DNA of 64,000 nucleotides from Martensiomyces pterosporus (Eukaryota > Kickxellomycota > Kickxellomycetes > Kickxellales > Kickxellaceae). Positions 10,628-20,375 of this stretch are shown here, piece by piece. The stretch spans positions 81,996 to 145,995 of the forward strand of contig MU603939.1 in the NCBI GenBank assembly GCA_025201845.1. The letters run 5' to 3'. Within the stretch, counting starts at the first letter, position 1. Every line of letters begins with the position of its first letter. Both the position numbers and the translations under genes were made by a program. The notes under the pieces are model-generated. The model made no database searches. It saw only the letters and a list, made by a program, of their open reading frames with translations, and was not told where the DNA came from.

Positions 10628-11206
10628 CCTCGCTTTCTTGCTTCACTGCATTTTTATAAGACTCGGAAACAATGTTGTACAATTAAATAGAACCCCCTCT
10701 TTGCCAGCCAGGCTATGCACATCCTCCTTTATGGATTCTACAATACGGATCATCCCTTTCTCCTTTGTGGCACCTCTTTAGGTGCATCGCGCGCGCTGGC
10801 TTTGCGTTTATGTCTGCAAAGGAAGCCTGGACGTGGTCCGGCCCAAACCGTAAAGCCAAAGGAACAACGCCCAAGTCTGTGCACATGGCCACACAGTGTC
10901 GGTGCATTACAAGTCACACATTCCTCTGTGCAAAATTGATATCATAAACAACAGACCACATGCTTTCATGACGAATGGCAGCTGGAGTTCAGGGTGCAGT
11001 TGCTGCCTGCAATATGGACACCCAACATATATATACTGTGGGGTGGAGCAGCGGACGAAGGCGTGGTTACAATTGGCACCTGCATTTTCCCTCCCAGCTC
11101 ACTCACTCACTCACTCACTCACTCACTCATTCATTCATTCATTCTATTTTGCATTATTATTATCATCGCCATACACCACACACTTGCATCTGCTTCGCAT
11201 ATTCTA
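10628..11206. other. Spacer between second and third DUF4112-like genes
   Basis: 579 bases with an AATTAAAT-type 3' signal near 10680 and the ACTC/ATTC tetranucleotide tract just before the third gene. No gene was recognised. Confidence 0.5.
11101..11144. repeat. Compound tetranucleotide microsatellite (ACTC)7(ATTC)4
   Basis: Seven ACTC units run into four ATTC units, about 60 bases upstream of the third DUF4112-like start codon, in its probable 5' leader. Confidence 0.95.
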
Positions 11207-12151
11207 ATGGCGCCAAGCGACACGGCACTCGAGTTCTCGGTCCTGCGCAAAGCGGCAGCCAACTACGACCAAACGCGATACCTCCTCTGGATCCCACTTT
11301 CCGAGCAGCCCTCGCTGCAGCTCATCCCGCTGTTTGGCAACATCGTAGTGTTCGTTCAAAACGCGCGGTTCATCTCGCGCACCAACAGGCTCATCAACAT
11401 CCCCGGCAATGAGAAGCTCAGAGTCTGGTCAATGGCAGTCCTGCTTCTCGTGTTTGGCGTGGTGCCAATCCTGGGCCTCGTTTTGACCAAGCACCTGCAG
11501 CTCTGCACCTCGTATCTTACCACTGCATCAAGGTGCCTGCCCACCTACGGGTTCAAAGAGCGCCTGTGCCCACGCTCTGGCCGCAGCCTAACGTTCTCCG
11601 CCACTAAGGCGCGGTTCCCCATCGAGGATGCCAGCAGTCCCAGACACAGGCTCTCGATGGAGGTGGCTCAACATGTGCGGACGGGGTCCCTGTATGGAGA
11701 GGGCGATGCGTCCAGCTGGATGGAGCAAATCCTCCGGGACTCGCCCACTGACCCATACAGGACCTCCCTGTCGGACACCATACGGTCGGTGTACTCGCAG
11801 ACTCAGGCATCCAGCGCACTGGGCATTGTGGATATCCCCGACTGCGCCAATGCGGGCGACAGAACAACAGAGGCTTCGTCGTCGATGCACACGCTTGCCT
11901 CATACGTCAGCGAGAAGCGCGGGAAGCACCACGCTATAGTGCAGAGAAAGGACATAGCGAGGCATTTGGGATGGGATGGGCTCCATGGTGGCGCCAAAGC
12001 CAACAGCGACGTGGCAGTGGCCAGGGCGTTCAGGTTCCTGAAGCGGCCAGAGTATCTCCAAAAGAGCAGCAGGAAGCAGGCAAACCTGGTTATCCACGTA
12101 CCCAAGGCCACTCACATGCCGGGCTGTGGGGTTTGCATCGTTGCGCAGTAG
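11207..12151 (+). CDS. DUF4112-like two-helix membrane protein, third of a tandem trio
   Basis: 314 residues from ATG 11207, which follows the TCTA context at the end of a pyrimidine-rich leader. The core has LQLIPLFGNIVVFVQNARFI, a basic linker (SRTNRLINIPGNEKLR), then MAVLLLVFGVVPILGLVLTK, again the Pro-x-x-Gly helix, Arg loop and Gly-x-x-Pro helix layout of DUF4112. The C-terminal 190 residues are hydrophilic with Ser/Arg-rich segments. It lies in the same orientation as its two relatives with spacers of 400-580 bases, consistent with ancient tandem duplication. Function unknown. Confidence 0.75.
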   Translation: MAPSDTALEFSVLRKAAANYDQTRYLLWIPLSEQPSLQLIPLFGNIVVFVQNARFISRTNRLINIPGNEKLRVWSMAVLLLVFGVVPILGLVLTKHLQLCTSYLTTASRCLPTYGFKERLCPRSGRSLTFSATKARFPIEDASSPRHRLSMEVAQHVRTGSLYGEGDASSWMEQILRDSPTDPYRTSLSDTIRSVYSQTQASSALGIVDIPDCANAGDRTTEASSSMHTLASYVSEKRGKHHAIVQRKDIARHLGWDGLHGGAKANSDVAVARAFRFLKRPEYLQKSSRKQANLVIHVPKATHMPGCGVCIVAQ

Positions 12152-13228
12152 CTTGTTTGTCTGCCAACCGCATACAAAGCGGCCATCCTGCCATGTGGCG
12201 CAGCCCTGCCTGGTGCCCCGCCACATGCCTGCATGCTCGCAAAATGCGCCTTTTCCTGCAGTGTAAGCGAGCAACAGAATCAGCAACCCACATTCAGAGA
12301 GGCAGGGGCAAGAGCGCACGAGCACTCACTAGCACACAGCACCACACTAGCACGCAACGCAGATGCAGGCTTTGACAAGAACCTCTGCTCCCCTGTTCCA
12401 TCCGCCACCCGCCGCGGCTGCATGCGGCACAGCCAGCCGAGTGGATTCCAGGCTGCTGCAGCAGGTGGGTTTTGAGGCATTCCAAGAGCCTTCGCCAATT
12501 GCGGCCTGGCGCTCAGCGAATTCTGCAGGACCATGCTGCTGGGCTGGCAGCAGAGGGTTGCAACGGTGCCTAGGCAGTTGGGTTCGCGGGTATGGCTTTC
12601 CATGTGCAGTGGCTATCTCTCGCGCGTGTCCTGTGGACACCTACGCGGGACAGCATGCCTGCTCAGTTCCCTGTCACACAAGCGACATCGCCTCTTATCT
12701 TATCTCATCTTACCTTTTAGTCAAGTTTGCTGGAAATCCATCGGCTCAACCACGCTGCATTATCCATTATCTCATTTCGTATGGCTTATCCGCCTTACCG
12801 GCTATTTTCTTCTTTTTGCCAGCAGGCCCCATGCAATATCCGATGGCAGTCGCTAGCTGCTCATTGTCCACCGCTCTACGCAGCTGTGCATTCTTTCTGC
12901 AATAGTGTGCGTGAGTGCCTTGGCCGCGTCGTACAAGTCCATGCTACGGGGTCACATGCGGGAATGTCTCATACGGGCGATATTAAATGTGAAGAGCGAT
13001 CGCAAAGCAGCGGCATGCGGCACACCTTCGCCGCTAGATTAAATGGGCCATGTACCCACATGTGCACCCTTGGCCTCTTTCATTAAGGCTCGTAGAGAAA
13101 CGCTGCTTCGCAGAAAGCCCATCTACAGCGTCCAGCCCACTTTCGCCAAAACGCCTCCCTTCCTTGTCTACAGTATCCGCGGCATTAGCACACCCAAGCA
13201 CGCACCAGCTGTATAGGCATTTGTAGCA
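12152..13228. other. Intergenic region upstream of the CBM14 gene
   Basis: About 1.1 kb. It includes the 3' flank of the third DUF4112-like gene and the upstream region of the CBM14 gene, with a cluster of HGATAR sites near 12.69-12.77 kb. No convincing coding sequence. Confidence 0.5.
12694..12705 (-). promoter_or_regulatory. Two overlapping HGATAR (GATA-factor) sites
   Basis: The plus strand reads CTTATCTTATCTC, which on the minus strand is two overlapping AGATAAG motifs; a further AGATAA lies near 12767. These are about 460-535 bases upstream of the CBM14 gene. Binding by the window's own GATA factor is conjecture, and such short motifs occur by chance. Confidence 0.3.
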
Positions 13229-13489
13229 ATGAAATTCACATCAGTCCTCGTTGTCCTGCTTTCAGTGGCGGTTTGCTTGGTCGCAGCGAAGAACAATTTC
13301 TGCGCCAAAAACGGCAACGGCAACTACGTCTTTGCTGGATCTTGCTCGCAGTTCTTCTCGTGCTCCAACGGATTCGGTTGGCTTCTAGATTGCCCCGGCG
13401 ACCTTCTCTTCGACACTACGCTGATGGAGTGCATCTGGCACGAGCAGGTGGATTGCGGCGACAGACCAGCAAGCAGCAGATCCAAGTAG
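13229..13489 (+). CDS. Small secreted chitin-binding type-2 (CBM14/peritrophin-A) protein
   Basis: 86 residues: a clear signal peptide (MKFTSVLVVLLSVAVCLVAA) followed by one six-cysteine module. Cys25-x13-Cys39-x5-Cys45-x9-Cys55-x12-Cys68-x7-Cys76 fits the CBM14 spacing, with aromatic residues in QFFSC and the CPGDLLFD segment typical of peritrophin-A domains. Family members bind chitin, in arthropod gut linings and in the fungal effector Avr4, which shields hyphae from chitinases. Apart from a short basic tail there is nothing else in the protein, so it is likely a secreted wall-binding or host-interface peptide. A probable AATAAA poly(A) signal lies near 13750. Confidence 0.88.
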   Translation: MKFTSVLVVLLSVAVCLVAAKNNFCAKNGNGNYVFAGSCSQFFSCSNGFGWLLDCPGDLLFDTTLMECIWHEQVDCGDRPASSRSK

Positions 13490-13807
13490 AAAGATGCCAA
13501 GGGCCTATCTGCTCAATGCCATCGCCTCTGCCTGCGTGCCCCGCTTCGCTGGACACAAGTGGCTGCTGTGGTTGCCAGTGTCCCTGGTCCTCTCGTTTCA
13601 TTGTTTGTCTCCGCTCCGCCCCGCTTCGCTGGACACAAGTGGCTGCTGTGGTTGCCAGTGTCCCTGGTCCTCTCGTTTCATTGTTTGTCTCCGCTCCCCT
13701 CCTCCACATGCTTCTTTCCCCCCCCCTACTCCCTTCTGCGATCTCAGAAATAAATTCAGCTCACTTCTACACCAGACAAGCAGCCGCGGACGTTTTCAAA
13801 GTAAATA
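13490..13807. other. 3' flank of the CBM14 gene and upstream region of the Dap1-like gene
   Basis: 318 bases containing an 80-bp perfect or near-perfect tandem duplication and an AATAAA signal; the Dap1-like start follows directly. No further gene. Confidence 0.6.
13538..13697. repeat. 80-bp tandem duplication, two copies
   Basis: Copies 13538-13617 and 13618-13697 start in GCCCCGCTTCG and end in TTGTCTCCGCTC and are the same base for base as far as I compared them. They lie in the probable 3' UTR of the CBM14 gene. Identity implies a recent duplication, or an assembly error. Confidence 0.95.
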
Positions 13808-14356
13808 ATGACAGCACAGTTAGCTCCCGCAACCAGCAGCAACGCATTCCGCACCGCCGTTGTCCTGTTGGCGCTCTACGGCACCTACCGAGTAATCCGC
13901 GCATTGTGGGCCAAGGACACAAAGAATCAGTCACGCAAGCGCTCCCAGCTTCCATACAAGAAGTGGACCAAGCGCGAAATCTCCAGCTACACAGGCGAAA
14001 ACAACACACCCGTGTTGATCGGCCTCGACGGGCGCGTCTACGACGTGTCGGCTGGCCGCGGGTTCTACGGCCCCGGAGGAGCGTACAGCGTGTTTGCCGG
14101 CAGAGACGCATCGAGGCTCTTGGCCACCCAGTCGTTTGACGAGGGGATGACGGAGGAGGAGCTGGATGCCCCGATTGATAAGCTCGAGGATATCGTTGGC
14201 GAGGATAGAGAGTCCCTGGGTGCCTACGTGGGGCTGTTCTCGGTCAAGTACACATGCGTCGGCGAGCTTGTGGAGCCCGAGGAGCTGGAGAGCAACAAGG
14301 AGCTGGAGAGCAACAAGGAGCTGGAGAGCAACGAGGCAACTGAGGAGAAGCAGTAG
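13808..14356 (+). CDS. DAP1: Dap1/PGRMC-type membrane-anchored haem-binding protein
   Basis: 182 residues. An N-terminal hydrophobic helix (about 14-33) anchors the protein, followed by a basic stretch and a cytochrome-b5-like MAPR domain (about 53-155). The core reads GLDGRVYDVSAGRGFYGPGG then AYSVFAGRDASR, as in PGRMC1. Tyr87 and Tyr93 correspond to the two haem-region tyrosines, and Lys147-Tyr148 in FSVKYTCVG to the second conserved pair. In yeast and animals these proteins sit in the ER and support cytochrome P450 sterol enzymes such as Erg11. The C-terminus carries three near-perfect ELESNK hexapeptide repeats from an 18-bp tandem repeat. It is convergent with the diacylglycerol kinase, 219 bp apart. 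Confidence 0.93.
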   Translation: MTAQLAPATSSNAFRTAVVLLALYGTYRVIRALWAKDTKNQSRKRSQLPYKKWTKREISSYTGENNTPVLIGLDGRVYDVSAGRGFYGPGGAYSVFAGRDASRLLATQSFDEGMTEEELDAPIDKLEDIVGEDRESLGAYVGLFSVKYTCVGELVEPEELESNKELESNKELESNEATEEKQ

Positions 14357-14575
14357 ACCCTGCTGCTGTGGAGCCAGGAGCGTGTCCTGTTGAAGATATG
14401 CATATGAGTTGCTATTAGATAAATAATATGTTACTAGAAAAACGAAAGAGAGGAATGGAAAGCATATGCGAGGGCAGTAAGAGAACGCGTGTGGTACTGT
14501 GAGATCTAAATAGTTGACAAGAACACAAACAGACAAATATAGATAGATGGGCAGGGTGTGTATCAGCTTTTTCGC

Positions 14576-14601
14576 TCACGCAACCTGCATTGGAGGCGAC
14601 C

Positions 14602-14636
<35 letters not shown>

Positions 14637-17600
14637 TCGGGGTGCCCAAGCGACGGCGACGCGGCAGCAGTTTCAGGCTCGTCGGCCATCTTCAAGTTTT
14701 CCGCCTTCTCAACGATGTCCTTTCCGATAGTCATCAGGCAATGATCCGCCACCAGGTGCACTCCTTCGCTCGTGGTGTCCGCCGAATCCCTGCTGTCGTT
14801 GTGCTTCGACATTTGTGACTGATCCGCATTGCCTGCAGCCGTAAAGCTGCCGGTGTGCTCAGACTCGGGCCCCAGCTCCGACTCCGACTCCGACTCAGAA
14901 GTGGTATATGCGTCGGAGACCAGCGACTGCTGGTCGGGCGAGTGCGAGATGAAGCGGTGCGCCGATGCAGGGTCAGCGGTAAGAACGCGGTTGCCAGCCG
15001 AGGCAGGGTGCGCGCGGGCCGCTGCCTGGCGTCGCTCGTGGGTAATGTCGAGGGATTTTGACTGCGCGCGGTGGGCCACATGTCTGCGGAGCACAAACGT
15101 CTCCTTGGTCGCCGAGTGCGCAGCAGAGTCGTCAGCAGTACGCGAGGCAGCGGAGGACGTGCCAGGGAGGTCGCTGAGGGACTGGCGCAGCTTGAGCGGC
15201 GACTCCTGGCGGACCGCCGTCGAGTTGCTGCGCGATGGCATGGCAGCCGTCAGCGGTGAGCCAGCCTCCTCGGTGCTGCTGACGCTGTTGGTTCTGCGCG
15301 ACATGAAGAGCATCGAGCTGCGCAGCGTATTAAGCGTCGACCTCCTGAGGCTCGACGACCTCGACGGGCTCTTCCCGCTGCCATTGCTCCCGCCCACAGC
15401 CGCCAGCACAGGCGACCTGGGCCCGTTGCTGCTGCCGCTGTTCGTCTGGCTCAGCGGCTGCGGCGCATCCTTGCTGCTGGTGGCCGTGCTGCGGCGGGTG
15501 AATCCGAAGATACGCTGGAACGGCGACGACACGTAGTTGCTCATGTCGGCCGGGCGGCCCGACTGCGTCTTGTCTGCAGCGGCTGTGGCGTCCATCTGCA
15601 CGGCATCCAGACCGTCGTTCTTGATAGTGTCCAGGACAATGCGGCTGGACTCGGGCGATCGGCCAACAGCCTTCAGGGTGACCTTGCGCGAGATGATGAT
15701 GTCGCGGGGGTGGTACATCTCGATGAACTCGCCGTCGCACATGCCGTAGAGCAGGCCCTGCTCAATGCTCTTGTGGTTTGTGAGCGGGTTGTTGGTCCGC
15801 GGCGGGTAGTTCTGGGGCTCGCGGAAGTGCAGCGCAACAGGCGACACCATCTGCGCCAGCCGCCCGATGCGGTAGTCCTTGCGGCCGGGCATCTGGTTCA
15901 GCGCGTAGTCGCCAATGTCGCGCACGCCGAACAGCTCAACCTTGCCGTCTCCGGCGTACTGAGGCGTCCATGTCTTGCTGTCGGTCACGCCGGTGGTGTT
16001 TGAGAGCATCTCGCGCGTATCCTCGTCGCGGGCGTTGTTCCACACATCGATGTTGCGGCCCCAGAAGCGAGCGACGTTCTGCACGTCGATCTCGATGGGC
16101 TTCATGCGCATCACCGGAAGGTTCTCATCCACGCCCTCGCCAAAGTCGCGGGCCGTGGCCTTGTGCCGGGCCTTGGGCTCCTTGGCCCACTTCATCTTGC
16201 GCCCATGGCTGCGCTTGCGCGGACCAGCCACGCGGAACAGGAGCACCTGCTTGCGGTCAGCCTCCGACGCCCCCTCGAGCCACTTGGCCCTGTCGGCGTC
16301 CGTGAGCTTGGGGTCCTTGAGCATGGCGTCGGGGACGGTGCTGATGGACTCAAGCGCCTCGTTGATGGGCGGGAACTTCTTCATAAACACCCACTTGGCC
16401 GCCGCCGCCGTGTACATGAGAATGTTGAGCGAGCGCTTGCCCGGCCTGTGCATCTCGAAGCTCGACCCAACAAATCCCTGCACGCCCAGGGAGAAGTAGT
16501 CGATCATCAGACACGTGTGGCGCTTCATTCCCGGCTGCTTGAACATGTCCTTCTCGACGTGCTTGATGTGGCCGTCGTCATATGTCGTGAAGGTCATCTC
16601 GTAGATGTCCAGCTTGCACGTGTACCCATTGAGCCTCTCGGTGATGATCTTGTTGAGCAGCTTCATGCTCTCCCCCACCGCGTCTCCGGGCACGCTGCGG
16701 CCCCACCCCAGGGCATCAGAGAAGTCGTTGCCGGTTCCAAACGGAATACATGAGAAGTACACGCGGTTGACGTCGATGCCGTTGTCGAACATCGCCTGAA
16801 TGGTGGCCGACACCGTGCCGTCGCCTCCGGCGCTCCACACGTGCAGATTGATCGCCGACTCCTGGGCCCTGCGCAGCCGCTCGGTGATTTCCTCCTCGCT
16901 GAACTGGTCCAGGCCGCTCTCGAGCTCCGCCGCCGCCTCGGAGATCCACTCGTCCCAGGCACAGACGTCGACGTCGACGTCGACGACGCCGCCGCCGGTG
17001 CTGGCGGCCTTGCCTTCCTTGGGCGAGGACGCCTTGCTGTCTGACGCACGGGAGCACGCCCCTGTGCTGTGGTTCCCATGGCACATCGAGGGGGAGGGCC
17101 GGACGACCTGCGCCGAGTGGCTGCCAAACAGCTCGGGGAACGCCGTCTTCAGCAGGCGGTCGCCCTGGCGCAGCTGCAGCTGGTGCAGGTAGTGGAGTCC
17201 CTCCTTCTGGCTCTCCTCGTTGGTGACGTCGTAGATCTGCACCTGGACCTCGGGTCTGTCGCGCAGGCGGAAGTTGCTCAGGGCCATGTTCATCAGGCTC
17301 CTCCCCTGCTGGTTGCCAGACCGCGGGTTGGTGAAGATGAACACGTAGGTGGTGGGCTCGTCGATCTCGCCGCCCAGAAGAATACTACCGACCGACGCAG
17401 CCAGCGTGGCGGGGGCTGTGGCGGCGTTGAACATGCCTGTGGGGTGGGGTGCTGAGGATGAGTGGATGCTTGCCGTGTGTTTCATCATGCGCTCGTAGCA
17501 CTGCGCCAAGTAGGTGGCTGCTGACTTGTCGCCAAGCGGCAGGGAAAACGGCGACTTGCCTAGCTCGCCGCCCATGCCACCGAAGGTGTCGTACAACGAG

Positions 17601-17692
17601 GAGCACCCTGAGGCCATATCGTCCCTGGTGCTTGCGTGGTGGGAATTTGAGGATGACGAGGACATGGTTGTCCTCCTTGACGGCGTTTTGGA

Positions 17693-17743
<51 letters not shown>

Positions 17744-17902
17744 CTGCTGTGATTGGCGTGTTGGAGTTAGGGATGCATTTCGCCGTGGTGTGCTATTAGA
17801 GGCGGTATCGTGGGCACCAGCTGCTGTCGCTGAGTCGCGGTCCTGGGTCTCGAGGGCAGCCGCCGTGGCTGGCGGGTTGCGATCAAAAGCAGCGTCAAGC
17901 AT
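14576..17902 (-). CDS. Diacylglycerol kinase (ATP-dependent, catalytic plus accessory domains)
   Basis: 1108 residues. An N-terminal disordered stretch with a long poly-Gln run (about residues 52-70) precedes the DAGK catalytic domain from about residue 180: VFIFTNPRSGNQQG, the nucleotide-binding WSAGGDGTVSATI at about 357, and IPFGTGNDFSDALGWG. The accessory domain follows (MIDYFSLGVQGFVG through GMCDGEFIEMYHPRD). It converts diacylglycerol to phosphatidic acid. There are no C1 or EF-hand domains, and the last 350 residues are Ser/Arg-rich with Ala and acidic runs. Yeast uses an unrelated CTP-dependent Dgk1, so this is the animal/plant-type enzyme. A 5'-UTR intron (donor GTAAGTAC near 18588, acceptor ATCTAG near 17929) is possible but unproven. 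Confidence 0.92.
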
Positions 17903-20375
17903 TACCTATCGCGCTATCTAGATAGACAGTCGCAGTGGCAGTAGTAGAAGGCAGCTGGAGAAAAGCAGTTAGAGAGTGGGAGGGCCAGGGCTCCAGGGTT
18001 CTAGGGAAAAGAGAAAGGGAGCACGGTGTCCCTTGTCGCACAGCACGCTGGATTACCAAGAGCTCAGCGGGTATGACAACCCCCTCCCCCCAAAAGAAAA
18101 CAATGGCGAAGGAAAAGCGAGCGTGAATGTGCCTGCTCAGGCTTGAGCGGCATGAGGCGGAATCGAGTCTTGGGCAGCGGATTCGGAGGTGGTGTGCCAG
18201 CTCCCTAGCACGCCCTCTTCCGCCCAGAATGATCTCTTTTGCATGGCAATGGCAGCAGCAGCTCGCTTGGGCGAAATGCCTCCCCCAAGCTGGGCAGCAA
18301 AAGAAATAGTGAGATGAAATCCGGCTGGCGCCAAGATACGCGCTACTATCTCTTGGCCCAGGCAAAAGCAGTCTTCTGCTGCCTACCAGAAAAAGAGACC
18401 CCGCCTGCCCTCTGCTTTGCCCTGTGTGGGCAAGGGCGTGGAGGGCAAAGGCAGGCCAAGACTGCAAGGTGACGGAAAGCCAAGACTGCCATCTGGGCCA
18501 GACCAGTGCTGCCTATGGCCGCAATCGCTCGTTTGCCAAGACTTCCAGATAAACGGATGGAGGCATTGAAATCAAAAACGATCAGTACTTACGCTTACGG
18601 TAGCTGGCGTCGACGTGGTGTATTAAAAAAAGCGGGGAAATAGGCTCAGGAGCTACAGCTTTGTCTTTGTTGCTCGGCAGCCTTTTTAAGGGTTTCGTGT
18701 TTCGGCAGGTAAAAAAAAAAAAGAAGCGGGTGGTTTGAAAGAGCAAAAAGAGGAAGAAAGGAAGAGGGCAAAGGCGGTAATCGTCGCTTTCTCTGCAGCC
18801 ACTGCAGCCTGTGTTTGGTGTGCCCGAGCAATGTGTTGTTCTTAGATGCTTCGCTTGGAGAACACGAGAGCGAGACGAGTGTTGATGATAAGAAAAAACG
18901 AGAGGGAGCGAGTCTAGAATTTGGGCGCAGGCATAAATATATGTTTGGAGAGCGAAAGGAAACAAGCAGGTGCAAGCCCCCCTCATATGAAAAGCGCTAG
19001 TTATATGCGGGATCTCTCCTCTTCTTTGCCACCGCCCATTTCCACCGCCCACTTCCACCTCGTCCCCCTGCTTGCTGTGAACCGGTGTCTGGTTGCGCGA
19101 CATTGGGCGCGCAACGAAAAACGTGTAACGCCCTTTCCCCATTCTATCAGCACTGGCAGGCGGGCCAAGGGCGACATGAGCGAAAAGTAGCCGAGTGTAG
19201 CCCTGAAGGAGTACCGCGCGCCTTGCACTGCTTGCGGCCCCGCTTCGCCCGCCCCTCGCACCGCACACGCGCTGCATCGCTGTGTGCGGGCTTTTGCGCG
19301 CTTTCAGCAGCGCCCTGCACGACGTGCAAAATAGTGTGCAGCAATTGCACGGGGCTGCCGGGAGAGCACTGGGATGCTGGGCGATTAACCAGTGCGGAAT
19401 TTACAAAGGAAGAGGCAGCAAACGCCTACAGGACGCCGGAATCCACCGTACCGTGGTGTGTCAGCATCCTCCTCCCCCTCCACCGCCCGTGCCCAACCAC
19501 ACAGAAAGAGTAGCACACCAGCATGCTTGCGCTGCCGCCCGCCAGCCTCTCCCTCTTTTGTGCGCAGCCCCATGTTGTTGCACAGAAAGCAGGAAGGGTG
19601 CGCTGGTGAGCAGCGCGATTCGATGCGGATGTGTACCTTTGTCCGTGAGGGTGCTGCACTGGGAAGGGTCCTGGACGCCCACACACTCCTGTGTGCGCCC
19701 TCTGCCAACTAATAAGCCGCAACCCGTCGCCTGGAGCGTGAGTGTTGGTCAGCGGGATGACACTAATGCTGCTTCACATGGTACCTTCCACCGTTACACC
19801 GAGCTTTCTCCGCACCCCCAATCGCAAAGAGCGCTGACATGTAGGTTCTGCAGTCTCCTCCAGCGCCTCAGCTGCAATCGTCCCCACAGAGGCAGCAGCG
19901 ATTGCAGCGTGCTCGCCCTGGGCCTTGGCCAGGCTATCCAGATCCTGGGAGAGCATGCTGCAAGGCAGCACCTCTTTCGAATGCCATCGCGACGCCCTCT
20001 TTTCCTCTCCAAGAAAGCAGGCGCCTGATGCGAGGTGCATGGAGGGCATGGCAGCGAGGCGGTCGTGGTGGTGTTTGTTTGGTGCAGCATAAAGGGCCCA
20101 GCTCTGTGGCGGCCGCATTTGCATGGCAGCCAGAAGAGCATCCCATGCGCTTTTTTTGAGCTACCAGCGAGCGCCATCAACGGGATCTTGTACTCACCGC
20201 ATCACTGGTGTGGCGAGGAGCGGATGGAATGGGATGGAATAGGGTGGAATGATCGAAACCAAGTGAAAACGCGGGGAGAAAGCAAAGTAGACAGCGAAAA
20301 GAATAAATAGAAAGTTATTACTAATGATATTGGAAAATAACGTAGCATTGCGTGTGCGCGCATTCAGCATTGGAG
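17903..20375. other. Long intergenic region between DGK and EDE1
   Basis: About 2.5 kb comprising the DGK upstream region and the EDE1 3' flank. A TATA-like ATATATTTATG (minus) lies near 18940, with a splice-donor-like GTAAGTAC near 18588. I found no conserved peptide on either strand; open frames here look like GC-rich chance frames. Confidence 0.45.

Noticed and set aside
11101..11144. Regular tetranucleotide spacing considered as a CRISPR-like array
   Set aside because: Simple microsatellite with no unique spacers, in a eukaryotic context.
18582..19277. 231-codon minus-strand open frame in the DGK-EDE1 gap
   Set aside because: No recognisable domain, low-complexity Phe-rich segment from a poly-A/T tract, and no conserved features; more likely UTR or intergenic sequence.
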